Assembly: GCA_900539225.1 (NCBI GenBank)
Contig: UQBO01000002.1
Coordinates: forward strand, 62,001 to 126,000
Origin: an uncultured Eubacteriales bacterium
GTDB taxonomy: Bacteria; Bacillota; Clostridia; Tissierellales; Peptoniphilaceae
DNA length: 64,000 nt
Direction of reading: 5' to 3'
Shown: in pieces, positions 16,221 to 24,073 of the stretch
Position numbering within the stretch: the first letter of the stretch is position 1
Layout of the letters: each line of letters opens with the position of its first letter
Translations under genes and position numbers: made by a program
The notes under the pieces: model-generated
The model's database searches: none
The model's input: only the letters and a program-made list of their open reading frames with translations
Told to the model about the DNA's origin: nothing

Positions 16221-17220
16221 TAAGTACAGGAGCCTAAATCCTAAGATACTTGCAATAGGCGGAGGAACGGGTTTATCGACGCTCTTAAAGGGTATTAAAA
16301 ACTACTCATCAGATATAACGGCGATAGTGACTATGGCTGACGATGGCGGGGGAAGCGGCATTTTAAGAAGAAGCTTCGGTATGCTGCCACCAGGCGATGT
16401 GCGCAACTGCCTTTTAGCGCTTTCGGACATAGAGCCTGAGATGAATACACTTTTATCACATCGCTTTGAGAAGGGCGAATTAAAAGGACAATCCTTCGGC
16501 AATCTATTTTTACTTGCGATGAATGAGATATACGGCTCTTTTGAAGAAGCTGTCAAGATGGCGTCAAGCATACTAAGGGTCAAGGGAACTGTTATGCCCA
16601 TCACCGTGAACGATGTTAATATCGAAGCGACTTATGATGACAAGAGCAAGGCCTTTGGCGAGAGCATTTTGCCAGCTGAGGCAATTAAAGACAATAAAAA
16701 GATAAAGAGGGTTGAATTGTGCCCGAAGGACGTTGAGCCGCTTGATGGCGTTATCACAGCCATAAACAAAGCGGACATCATACTTATAGGCCCGGGCAGT
16801 TTATATACATCAATCATACCAAATCTGCTTGTGAAGGGCGTGACGGAAGCAATCATTTCTTCAGCAGCGAAAAAGATTTACGTGCAAAATGTTATGACGC
16901 AGCATGGCGAGACCGACGATATGTCTGTAAAAGATCACGTGGAAGCAATTTTCGAACACTCGGACAAAATTTTTGACTCAATCATCATAAATAATAAGGT
17001 CTTAAGCGTGGATCTTAAGAAAAAATATCAAGAAGAGTATCAAGAACAAATATTTTTGACGGATGACGACAAGAAATTTTTAGAAGAAGAAGCGATTGAT
17101 TACATCGAAGGCGACTGCTTGGATGGCGGCGACTACGCTAGACACGACAGCGAGAAGCTTGCGAACATGATTATTGATTACTATATAAGGACTAGAAGGG
17201 TAAAGACTTATGAGAAATAA
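16213..17220 (+). CDS. yvcK: Gluconeogenesis factor YvcK (CofD-like, UDP-sugar binding)
   Basis: 335 residues of the YvcK/CofD family. In Bacillus the protein binds UDP-GlcNAc and is needed for growth on gluconeogenic carbon and for cell shape. N-terminal Ala-Ile-Gly-Gly-Gly-Thr-Gly-Leu-Ser is the nucleotide-sugar loop, followed by Thr-Met-Ala-Asp-Asp-Gly-Gly-Gly-Ser-Gly and Pro-Pro-Gly-Asp-Val-Arg-Asn-Cys. Downstream, Gly-Pro-Gly-Ser-Leu-Tyr-Thr-Ser is conserved. In most Firmicutes whiA follows; here aroE follows with an 11-base overlap. Confidence 0.94.
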   Translation: MYNKYRSLNPKILAIGGGTGLSTLLKGIKNYSSDITAIVTMADDGGGSGILRRSFGMLPPGDVRNCLLALSDIEPEMNTLLSHRFEKGELKGQSFGNLFLLAMNEIYGSFEEAVKMASSILRVKGTVMPITVNDVNIEATYDDKSKAFGESILPAEAIKDNKKIKRVELCPKDVEPLDGVITAINKADIILIGPGSLYTSIIPNLLVKGVTEAIISSAAKKIYVQNVMTQHGETDDMSVKDHVEAIFEHSDKIFDSIIINNKVLSVDLKKKYQEEYQEQIFLTDDDKKFLEEEAIDYIEGDCLDGGDYARHDSEKLANMIIDYYIRTRRVKTYEK

Positions 17221-17992
17221 ATTATTCGTGATAGGTAGCCCGATTGAGCAGTCAAAGTCACCAGAAGTGATGACGGACTTTATCAAAGCGAATGGGCTTG
17301 ATCTTACTTATGAAAAAAGAGAAGTGAATAAAGACGGCCTTAAAAGCTTTGTAAATGAAGCAAAGCAAGGCGAAGTACTCGGCTTTAACATCACTACGCC
17401 GCTTAAGGAAGAAATACTTAAATACGCAGACGATATGAGTGAAGCGGTTAAGATACTTGAAGCAGCCAATACAGCTATCCTTGCCAGTGGCAAGATAAGC
17501 CTACACAATACTGACTACATCGGCTTTATGAAAGATATCACTAGCCTAATACCAAAGTATGAGAGATACTCCTACGCTGTTTTAGGTACTGGCGGAGCGG
17601 CTCGCAGCATTATATATGCTCTGCTTAAGCTAAATATCTTTCAAATAACTGTTTACACGCGCGACGAGGTCGAAGCGCATTACAAGCTAAAGAACTTCGA
17701 AGACGATATAGAGATATATCCTTACGGCTACGGCATGGATCAAGACGTCATCATAAACGCGACTGGCCTTGGTATGGCAGGAAAGCTTGACGAGAGCCCA
17801 TTATCAAAGGATGACTTCGAGATGAGCAGAGCCGGCTTTGCTTATGACCTAACATATAACCCAGAAGAGACAAAGTTCTTGACACTTGCTAAAGAGGCGG
17901 GTCTCATCACTATGAATGGCTTGGGCATGTTCATTGGTCAAGCCGAAGAAGCGTTTAAAATTTGGACTGGAGCTGATAGAAATGAACTTTGA
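17210..17992 (+). CDS. aroE: Shikimate dehydrogenase
   Basis: NADP-dependent reduction of 3-dehydroshikimate to shikimate. 260 residues. The substrate loop Ile-Gly-Ser-Pro-Ile-Glu-Gln-Ser-Lys-Ser-Pro (about residues 6-16), Asn-Ile-Thr-Thr-Pro-Leu-Lys with the catalytic Lys (about 65), Asn-Thr-Asp-Tyr-Ile-Gly (about 100) and the dinucleotide loop Gly-Thr-Gly-Gly-Ala-Ala-Arg-Ser (about 126-133) are all present. A C-terminal Asn-Gly-Leu-Gly-Met-Phe-Ile-Gly-Gln-Ala closes the fold. It overlaps both neighbours and is the first aro gene in the run. Confidence 0.94.
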   Translation: MRNKLFVIGSPIEQSKSPEVMTDFIKANGLDLTYEKREVNKDGLKSFVNEAKQGEVLGFNITTPLKEEILKYADDMSEAVKILEAANTAILASGKISLHNTDYIGFMKDITSLIPKYERYSYAVLGTGGAARSIIYALLKLNIFQITVYTRDEVEAHYKLKNFEDDIEIYPYGYGMDQDVIINATGLGMAGKLDESPLSKDDFEMSRAGFAYDLTYNPEETKFLTLAKEAGLITMNGLGMFIGQAEEAFKIWTGADRNEL

Positions 17993-18800
17993 ACAAGAAA
18001 AATCATCAAAGACATATAAAGAAAAGACAATTATTAATATAGGCGAAGAAAAGATTGGCGATGGCTTTGCAGTGATCGCGGGTCCTTGCGCGTGCGAATC
18101 ATACGAGTCCCTTCTTGATGAGGTAAAATTTTTATCATCTCGCGGAATAAAATTTATTAGAGCAGGCGCCTTCAAGCCGAGGACATCGCCATATAGCTTC
18201 CAAGGCTTAGGACGCGAGGCACTTGAATATTTTAAAGAGATAAAAAAGGTTTACGACGTTAAATTTGTCTCCGAGCTAATGGATTTGCGTGAGCTTGATT
18301 ATTTTATGGATGCAGTCGACATAATACAAGTTGGCGCTAGAAATATGCAAAACTTTTCCTTATTAACTGAGCTTGGTAAGATAAATAAACCAGTTCTATT
18401 AAAAAGAGGTTTTGCAAACAAGATAAAAGAGCTTATAGCGGCAGCTGAATATATATTAAAGGGTGGCAACGAAGATGTCATTTTATGCGAAAGAGGCATC
18501 AGGACTTTCGAGACAGCTACGAGAAACACGCTAGACATCTCAAGCGTGCCGATTATTAAAAAGTATACAAATCTACCAATCATAGTTGATCCATCACACG
18601 CGGGCGGCCTTGATTACTTAGTGAAGCCACTAAGTCTAGCAAGCGCGGCTGTCGGTGCTGACGGCATCATCATTGAAGTGAATGACAAGAAGAGAGAGGC
18701 ACTTTCAGATGGGGAGCAAGCCATCAACTATGCTGAGTTTGATGATCTTTTACAAGATTTAAAGAAAATACTTAAGGCGATGGACAAAACTTATGAATAA
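17982..18800 (+). CDS. aroF: 3-deoxy-7-phosphoheptulonate (DAHP) synthase, type I-beta
   Basis: First step of the pathway: PEP plus erythrose-4-phosphate. The ATG at 17982 overlaps aroE by 11 bases; an earlier frame start would run deep into aroE. 272 residues, so a bare catalytic barrel without an ACT or chorismate-mutase regulatory domain. Motifs: Ala-Gly-Pro-Cys-Ala-Cys-Glu-Ser (about 26-33), Arg-Ala-Gly-Ala-Phe-Lys-Pro-Arg-Thr-Ser-Pro, Gly-Ala-Arg-Asn-Met-Gln-Asn, Lys-Arg-Gly and Val-Asp-Pro-Ser-His-Ala-Gly-Gly. Absence of a regulatory domain suggests control elsewhere or a feedback-insensitive entry step. Confidence 0.93.
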   Translation: MNFEQEKSSKTYKEKTIINIGEEKIGDGFAVIAGPCACESYESLLDEVKFLSSRGIKFIRAGAFKPRTSPYSFQGLGREALEYFKEIKKVYDVKFVSELMDLRELDYFMDAVDIIQVGARNMQNFSLLTELGKINKPVLLKRGFANKIKELIAAAEYILKGGNEDVILCERGIRTFETATRNTLDISSVPIIKKYTNLPIIVDPSHAGGLDYLVKPLSLASAAVGADGIIIEVNDKKREALSDGEQAINYAEFDDLLQDLKKILKAMDKTYE

Positions 18801-19800
18801 AGATGGACTTTCTTATGAAATAAAAATTATTCACAAGGCGAGTGAAATTGTTTTAGAAGAAAAATTTACTAAGTATCTTGTATTAACGGATAGAAATGTC
18901 TATAGAGAGCAAAAAGATTTCGTAGAAGAAATAGTAAAGAAATATGATGCTTATCTATATGTGATAGACGCTGGCGAAGAGGCAAAGAACCTCGGCGTTT
19001 TAGAAAATCTTCTTGAGTACGCGGCCGATAAGCTTGATAGGCACTCACTTATAATCAATGTGGGTGGCGGCGTAGTAACGGACATTGGCGGCTTTGCGGC
19101 GTCGATTCTATTTCGCGGCATAAAGCACGTAAATATTGCAACAAGCTTACTAGCTATGACTGATGCGGCCATCGGGTCCAAGACTGGAATCGATTTTTGC
19201 GATAAGAAAAACATCTTAGGCACTTTCCACGACCCGTATAAAGTCTTCATTGCTATAGATGCTCTTGAAACGCTTCCTAAAGATGAGTATATATCAGGAC
19301 TTGCGGAAGTGATTAAGCATGCACTTATTTATGACAATGGCCTATATGAGCTGATTTATAAGGATGCAGCGATTGAAGAAGTGCTTCAAAAATCTATTTG
19401 GACGAAAGTTCATTTTGTCTGTGAAGATAAAAATGAAAAAGGCGCTCGCATGGCACTAAACTTTGGCCATACATTTGGCCACGTGATTGAAGCAGCTAGT
19501 CATTACACTTTCTCACATGGCTATAGCGTTGCCATTGGCATGAAGATTGCCCTTGAGCTTGGAAAAATTTTAAATATAACAGACGAAGAAACTTATACAA
19601 AAAGTTTTGAATTAATACACAAATATTATCCACTTGAAGAAATAAATTACGAGATAAAGTCACTTAAGAGTGATAAGAAGATGATGGGAGACGAGATTAA
19701 CTTTGTTTTTCTTAAGAATAGAACTGCCATCATTAAAACGATGGATGAGAGAAAGGTAGTAGAGCTTTATAATGAGCATATTAAGAATAAAAAACTCTAA
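18793..19800 (+). CDS. aroB: 3-dehydroquinate synthase
   Basis: Converts DAHP to 3-dehydroquinate with NAD and zinc. 335 residues, slightly short for the family. Asn-Val-Gly-Gly-Gly-Val-Val-Thr-Asp-Ile-Gly-Gly-Phe-Ala is the NAD loop (about residues 87-100); Asp-Ala-Ala-Ile-Gly-Ser-Lys-Thr-Gly-Ile-Asp, Ser-Gly-Leu-Ala-Glu-Val-Ile-Lys-His-Ala (zinc Glu) and Asn-Phe-Gly-His-Thr-Phe-Gly-His (zinc His) follow. Some usual residues are replaced (Thr-Asp for Gly-Asp in the loop), a divergent but intact enzyme. The end overlaps aroA by 29 bases. Confidence 0.92.
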   Translation: MNKDGLSYEIKIIHKASEIVLEEKFTKYLVLTDRNVYREQKDFVEEIVKKYDAYLYVIDAGEEAKNLGVLENLLEYAADKLDRHSLIINVGGGVVTDIGGFAASILFRGIKHVNIATSLLAMTDAAIGSKTGIDFCDKKNILGTFHDPYKVFIAIDALETLPKDEYISGLAEVIKHALIYDNGLYELIYKDAAIEEVLQKSIWTKVHFVCEDKNEKGARMALNFGHTFGHVIEAASHYTFSHGYSVAIGMKIALELGKILNITDEETYTKSFELIHKYYPLEEINYEIKSLKSDKKMMGDEINFVFLKNRTAIIKTMDERKVVELYNEHIKNKKL

Positions 19801-21007
19801 ATTAAAGGGTGAAGTTTTTGTGAATCACTCAAAAAGCTACTTGCACAGATATATCTTTGCAAGTTCTTTTGCTGCTGAAAACACCATAATCAAAGGCTTT
19901 GACCTATCTGAAGACATCAAAGACACTATGCTTAGCCTAATAAGCTTTGCGGATTTTGATCTTTTGGATAGTGGCGACGTCCTTGTTAAGCCGCGCGAAA
20001 ATAAGAAAAGTCTTGATAGAGTGCGTATCGAAGCATCAGGCACAACGCTTCGCTTCCTGCTATTTAATATACTTGATGGCAATTTGCATGAGATATACAT
20101 GGGCGATAAGCTATTCGAAAGGCCAAATGATCCCGCGTTTAAGATATTTGACGCAAATGGCATTAAGTACCGCATCAACGATAAGAACAAGTCCATCAGC
20201 ATAAAGGGCGACTTAGTTAAGGATGAATACATAATCACAGAAGACATATCGAGTCAATTCGTTTCATCACTACTATTTAAGCTCGCACGCATGGACTTTG
20301 ACTCGCGCATAGTTCTTGACTGCGACCTATCTTCACGCTCATACATAGACATGACTATCAAGTGCCTTAATGACTTTGGTGTCGAGATTGATGCGAGCGA
20401 AAATGAATTTAAGATAAAAGGCGGACAAGAATTTAAATCCGCTGGTGAATATAATATTGAAAGAGATTACTCAAATGCGGCTAATTACTATGCAGCAAAC
20501 TACTTAGGCTCAGATATTGACATCATGGATATGCTTGATACGAGCATACAAGCTGATAAGATGGTTAAAGATACTTTATTAAGATACGATCAAACTCAAA
20601 ATCTTACTATCGATATGAAGAATAGTCCAGACGCAGTGCCAATACTTGCGATGGCGGCGCTATTTAGAAAGCATAAAACTACTTTCACTTCAGTAAAGAG
20701 ACTGATGTATAAGGAGTCGAATAGGGTTCAGGCCATAATCAATGAGCTAAAAAAGATTGGGGCGAAGATTACATTTACTGATGACAGCCTAATTGTGAAT
20801 CCGCTTGAGGACATCATCATGTATACGAACAAGTTTGACGCGTATAACGACCATAGGATAGCTATGATGATAGCGATACTTGCGACAAGGCTTGATCAAG
20901 ACATATTCTTAAGTGGCTATGAGTGCGTGAATAAGTCATATCCGAAATTTTTTGAAGACTATATAAGTTTAGGAGGCGAGGTCAATGTCATCGACAATTG
21001 GAAATAG
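19772..21007 (+). CDS. aroA: 3-phosphoshikimate 1-carboxyvinyltransferase (EPSP synthase)
   Basis: Transfers enolpyruvate from PEP to shikimate-3-phosphate. 411 residues, two-domain inside-out barrel. Asn-His-Ser-Lys-Ser-Tyr-Leu-His-Arg replaces the common Gly-Ser-Lys-Ser-x-x-x-Arg (about residues 18-26); Ala-Ser-Gly-Thr-Thr-Leu-Arg-Phe (about 90) and Ser-Ser-Gln-Phe-Val-Ser-Ser-Leu, Asn-Asp-His-Arg-Ile-Ala-Met-Met (near 367) are recognisable. The Gly to His/Asn change near the PEP site makes this a divergent class. It overlaps aroB and aroC. Confidence 0.92.
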   Translation: MSILRIKNSKLKGEVFVNHSKSYLHRYIFASSFAAENTIIKGFDLSEDIKDTMLSLISFADFDLLDSGDVLVKPRENKKSLDRVRIEASGTTLRFLLFNILDGNLHEIYMGDKLFERPNDPAFKIFDANGIKYRINDKNKSISIKGDLVKDEYIITEDISSQFVSSLLFKLARMDFDSRIVLDCDLSSRSYIDMTIKCLNDFGVEIDASENEFKIKGGQEFKSAGEYNIERDYSNAANYYAANYLGSDIDIMDMLDTSIQADKMVKDTLLRYDQTQNLTIDMKNSPDAVPILAMAALFRKHKTTFTSVKRLMYKESNRVQAIINELKKIGAKITFTDDSLIVNPLEDIIMYTNKFDAYNDHRIAMMIAILATRLDQDIFLSGYECVNKSYPKFFEDYISLGGEVNVIDNWK

Positions 21008-22031
21008 AATTAGACTCACTCTTTCAGGCGAATCGCATGGGCTATACATGACAGCGACGCTTGATGGTTTGGCTAGCGGCATAGAAGTCGACAGAGATTA
21101 CATTGACAAAATTCTCGCAGAAAGAAGACCAAATACGATAGGCTCGAGCGCTAGAAGAGAGAAAGATGATTACGAAATCATCTCTGGCGTCTTTAACGGC
21201 TTCACTACAGGAGCTGCACTTACTATACTTATGAAAAATGCTGACGTAGACAGTTCTTCTTATGAAGCTACAAAGGATTTAGCAAGGCCATCGCAGGCTG
21301 ATTACCCTGCCTTTATTAAGTACAAGGGCTTTAACGACTATCGCGGCTCAGGTATATTCTCAGCTCGCTTAACAGCGCCAGTATGTGCAGCCGCTGCAAT
21401 TATTTTAAAAGAGCTAGAAAAAGAAGGAATTACTTTTGAAACTCATCTAAAAAGAGTTGGTAAATTTTTTGACGAAGCGAGTGGCGAAGAATTTTTATCG
21501 AAAAAATATCATATGTATAAGTACAGTGACGACGAGATCGAAAAGTACTTAGATGAAATAAAAAATGAAAACGACAGCCTTGGAGCAGAGGTCGAACTGA
21601 TTATAAAGGGCGTCAAGGCAGGTCTTGGCGAGCCGCCATTTGCCACGCTTGATGGGGAGCTAGCGAGGTATATGTACTTGATACCATCTGTAAAATCTGT
21701 TTCCTTTGGTAGTGGATATGGCTTTGCGCAAAGCCTTGGCAGCGAAGTAGCTGACGAGATGAGAGCTCAAAATGGAGAAGTAAAATTTTTAGATAATAAT
21801 AATGGCGGCATCATTGGCGGTATATCAAATGGCGCAGACATAGTTCTAAGCTGTGTGTTTAAGCCAATCGCATCAATCGCTCGCGAGTTCAAGACCATAA
21901 ATATGAAGACTATGGAAAACGCCGAGATCAAGGTAAGTGGCAGGCATGACGCCTCAGTAGTCCCACGTGTCTATACTATTATGAAGTGCTATGCGGCTCT
22001 TGCCATCTACGATATGCTGGTGAGCGCATGA
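20985..22031 (+). CDS. aroC: Chorismate synthase
   Basis: FMN-dependent last step of the pathway. 348 residues. Signatures: Leu-Ser-Gly-Glu-Ser-His-Gly (about residues 13-19), Ala-Glu-Arg-Arg-Pro-Asn-Thr-Ile-Gly, Arg-Gly-Ser-Gly-Ile-Phe-Ser-Ala-Arg, Asn-Asn-Gly-Gly-Ile-Ile-Gly-Gly-Ile-Ser-Asn-Gly and a C-terminal Gly-Arg-His-Asp-Ala-Ser-Val-Val-Pro-Arg. The ATG overlaps aroA by 23 bases, with GGAGGCGAGG upstream. The stop shares ATGA with aroK. Confidence 0.95.
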   Translation: MSSTIGNRIRLTLSGESHGLYMTATLDGLASGIEVDRDYIDKILAERRPNTIGSSARREKDDYEIISGVFNGFTTGAALTILMKNADVDSSSYEATKDLARPSQADYPAFIKYKGFNDYRGSGIFSARLTAPVCAAAAIILKELEKEGITFETHLKRVGKFFDEASGEEFLSKKYHMYKYSDDEIEKYLDEIKNENDSLGAEVELIIKGVKAGLGEPPFATLDGELARYMYLIPSVKSVSFGSGYGFAQSLGSEVADEMRAQNGEVKFLDNNNGGIIGGISNGADIVLSCVFKPIASIAREFKTINMKTMENAEIKVSGRHDASVVPRVYTIMKCYAALAIYDMLVSA

Positions 22032-22534
22032 ACATCATTATCATTGGCATGCCAAACAGCGGCAAGACGACCATCGCCTACGAGCTAGCCCGTAAGATTG
22101 GCTACAAAGCCATTGACATAGATAGGCTAATCGAAAAAGAAGCGGGTATGAGCATAAATGAAATTTTTCGAAAATATGGCGAAGAAGAGTTTAGACGAAG
22201 AGAAACAAAGGTTTGCGAAAGAGTAAGTAAACTAGATAAAAGAATCATAGCGACTGGCGGCGGAACGGTTATGCGCGAAAAAAACATGGCGCATTTAAAA
22301 AGCAATGGCTATGTCATTTATCTAAAGAGGCCACTTGAGTTTTTGAAGACAAATCTCGATACATCGAGGCGGCCCTTACTAAGAGCTGAGGGCGACCCGA
22401 TGAAAAAGCTATACGAAGAGAGGGCGCCGCTATTCGAAAAGTACGCGGACATGACGATGAAGGCGGATCAATCAGTCTTTTTGATGTGCAAGGAGCTCAA
22501 AAGGCGTTTAAAGGTACAAGGAGTGATTAAATGA
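22028..22534 (+). CDS. aroK: Shikimate kinase
   Basis: Phosphorylates shikimate at O3. 168 residues. The ATG at 22028 was chosen because it makes the usual ATGA stop-start overlap with aroC; a longer frame runs back into aroC. Walker A Gly-Met-Pro-Asn-Ser-Gly-Lys-Thr-Thr is at residues 7-15. Asp-Ile-Asp-Arg-Leu-Ile (shikimate Asp and Arg) lies near 33, Glu-Glu-Phe-Arg-Arg-Arg-Glu near 58, and Gly-Gly-Gly-Thr near 80. Length fits AroK/AroL. Confidence 0.93.
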   Translation: MNIIIIGMPNSGKTTIAYELARKIGYKAIDIDRLIEKEAGMSINEIFRKYGEEEFRRRETKVCERVSKLDKRIIATGGGTVMREKNMAHLKSNGYVIYLKRPLEFLKTNLDTSRRPLLRAEGDPMKKLYEERAPLFEKYADMTMKADQSVFLMCKELKRRLKVQGVIK

Positions 22535-22965
22535 AGAAGATACTTGTGGTTAACGGACCGAATATTAATATACTTGGCAAGAGAGAGCTTGAAATTTATG
22601 GCGAATTATCATATAATAATTTAGTGGATGAATTAAAGTCTTATGCGAATGGCAAAGGAGCTAGCTTAGATGAGTTTCAGTCAAATAGCGAAGGCGCGAT
22701 CATTGATAAGCTTCAAGAACTAATTGGCGGAGCTTATGATGCGCTCATCATCAATCCAGCTGCTTACTCGCACTATAGCTACGCCATATTCGACGCGCTA
22801 AAGGCCATAAAGATAAAAAAAGTCGAAGTGCACCTAACAAATATATTTGCGCGAGACGAGTTTAGAAAAACATCTGTCACAGCAGGTGCTTGTGATGGGG
22901 TCATTTCAGGCTTTGGCTTTGATTCATACAAATTAGCAATAGATTATTTATTAAGGGAGGAATAA
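22531..22965 (+). CDS. aroQ: 3-dehydroquinate dehydratase, type II
   Basis: Converts 3-dehydroquinate to 3-dehydroshikimate. A 144-residue dodecamer-forming flavodoxin-like fold. Asn-Gly-Pro-Asn-Ile-Asn-Ile-Leu-Gly-Lys-Arg-Glu (about residues 8-19), Gln-Ser-Asn-Ser-Glu-Gly (near 51), Ile-Asn-Pro-Ala-Ala-Tyr-Ser-His-Tyr-Ser (near 74) and Asn-Ile-Phe-Ala-Arg-Asp-Glu-Phe-Arg (catalytic Arg) are seen. It shares an ATGA overlap with aroK. With it the cluster covers all seven steps from PEP and E4P to chorismate. Confidence 0.95.
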   Translation: MKKILVVNGPNINILGKRELEIYGELSYNNLVDELKSYANGKGASLDEFQSNSEGAIIDKLQELIGGAYDALIINPAAYSHYSYAIFDALKAIKIKKVEVHLTNIFARDEFRKTSVTAGACDGVISGFGFDSYKLAIDYLLREE

Positions 22966-22967
22966 AA

Positions 22968-24014
22968 ATGGACGTAAAACACGATTTAGACTACATGGTA
23001 GAATTTATGGTGAAGCTACTAAAGACACCATCACCAACAGGAGACACTATTAAGGCGCTTAACTTAGTTGAAGAAGAATTCGCTAAGTACGGCTTAAAGG
23101 CTCATAAAAATGCAAAGAATGGCTTCTATGTAACAGTAGAAGGCGAAGATGACGAAGAGCAAGTGACTTTATCAGCTCACGTTGATACACTTGGCTGCAT
23201 GGTTAAGGACATCACTGGTAATGGCAGACTTAAACTTACTAAATTAGGCGGCTACCCATGGAACGTAATTGAAGGCTGCGAATGTGTTATCTCAACTATT
23301 GATGACGGCGAATACACAGGTACTATATTAACTAATGTTTCTTCAACTCACGTTTATGGAGCAAAAGCTGACGAAACAAAGAGAGACGAAGACTCAATGG
23401 AAATAAGAATCGACGAAAAAGTTTCATCAAGAAAAGATGTTGAAGAACTTGGCATCAATGTTGGTGACTACGTTTATCTATATCCAGGCACATGGGTTAC
23501 ACCATCTGGCTTTATTAAGTCAAGACACCTTGACGACAAGGCATGCGTTGCAGTTCTTGTAGGACTTGTAAAATATTTAAAAGAAAACAATATAAAACCA
23601 AAACACACAACAAACTTCTTCATATCAAACTATGAAGAGCTTGGACATGGATCAACAGCTGGACTACCTGAAAAGACAGTTGAATTTATCTCTGTAGATA
23701 TGGCAGCGCCAGGCACTGGACAAACATCATCAGAATTCAAATGCACAGTTTGTGTAAAGGACTCTTCAGGACCATATGACAAGATGATGAGTGAAAAATT
23801 CATCAAACTTGCTAGAAAAAATGAAATTCCATACGCTATAGACATCTATCCATACTACGGATCAGACGCATCAGCTGTTTTAAGAGCTGGCTGGAACGTT
23901 AGAGCCGCACTTATAGGACCGGGCGTTGACGCATCACACAGCTTTGAAAGAACACACAAAGAAGCAGTTGATGCAACATTCAAACTAGCACTAGCTTATC
24001 TACTAGAAGATTAA
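22968..24014 (+). CDS. M42-family aminopeptidase/glutamyl aminopeptidase-like metalloprotease
   Basis: 348-residue cytosolic TET-type aminopeptidase. Dinuclear metal ligands: Ser-Ala-His-Val-Asp-Thr-Leu (about residue 66), Arg-His-Leu-Asp-Asp-Lys-Ala (near 188), Tyr-Glu-Glu-Leu-Gly-His-Gly (near 223), Ser-Val-Asp-Met-Ala-Ala (near 245) and a C-terminal His in Ser-His-Ser-Phe-Glu-Arg-Thr-His. GGGAGGAATAAAA precedes the ATG, 2 bases after aroQ, so it closes the operon. Its codon choice is nearer to highly expressed genes than that of the aro genes. Confidence 0.9.
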   Translation: MDVKHDLDYMVEFMVKLLKTPSPTGDTIKALNLVEEEFAKYGLKAHKNAKNGFYVTVEGEDDEEQVTLSAHVDTLGCMVKDITGNGRLKLTKLGGYPWNVIEGCECVISTIDDGEYTGTILTNVSSTHVYGAKADETKRDEDSMEIRIDEKVSSRKDVEELGINVGDYVYLYPGTWVTPSGFIKSRHLDDKACVAVLVGLVKYLKENNIKPKHTTNFFISNYEELGHGSTAGLPEKTVEFISVDMAAPGTGQTSSEFKCTVCVKDSSGPYDKMMSEKFIKLARKNEIPYAIDIYPYYGSDASAVLRAGWNVRAALIGPGVDASHSFERTHKEAVDATFKLALAYLLED

Positions 24015-24028
24015 TAGCTTATATATAA

Positions 24029-24067
24029 AAAATGCTTACAGCAATCTGCTGTAAGCATTTTCTTTTT
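24029..24067. terminator. Bidirectional terminator after the aro operon
   Basis: AAAATGCTTACAGC and GCTGTAAGCATTTT form a perfect 14-bp stem around AATCT, with T-rich tails on both strands. It separates the rightward operon from the leftward YcdB-like gene. Confidence 0.92.
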
Positions 24068-24073
24068 GCATCT

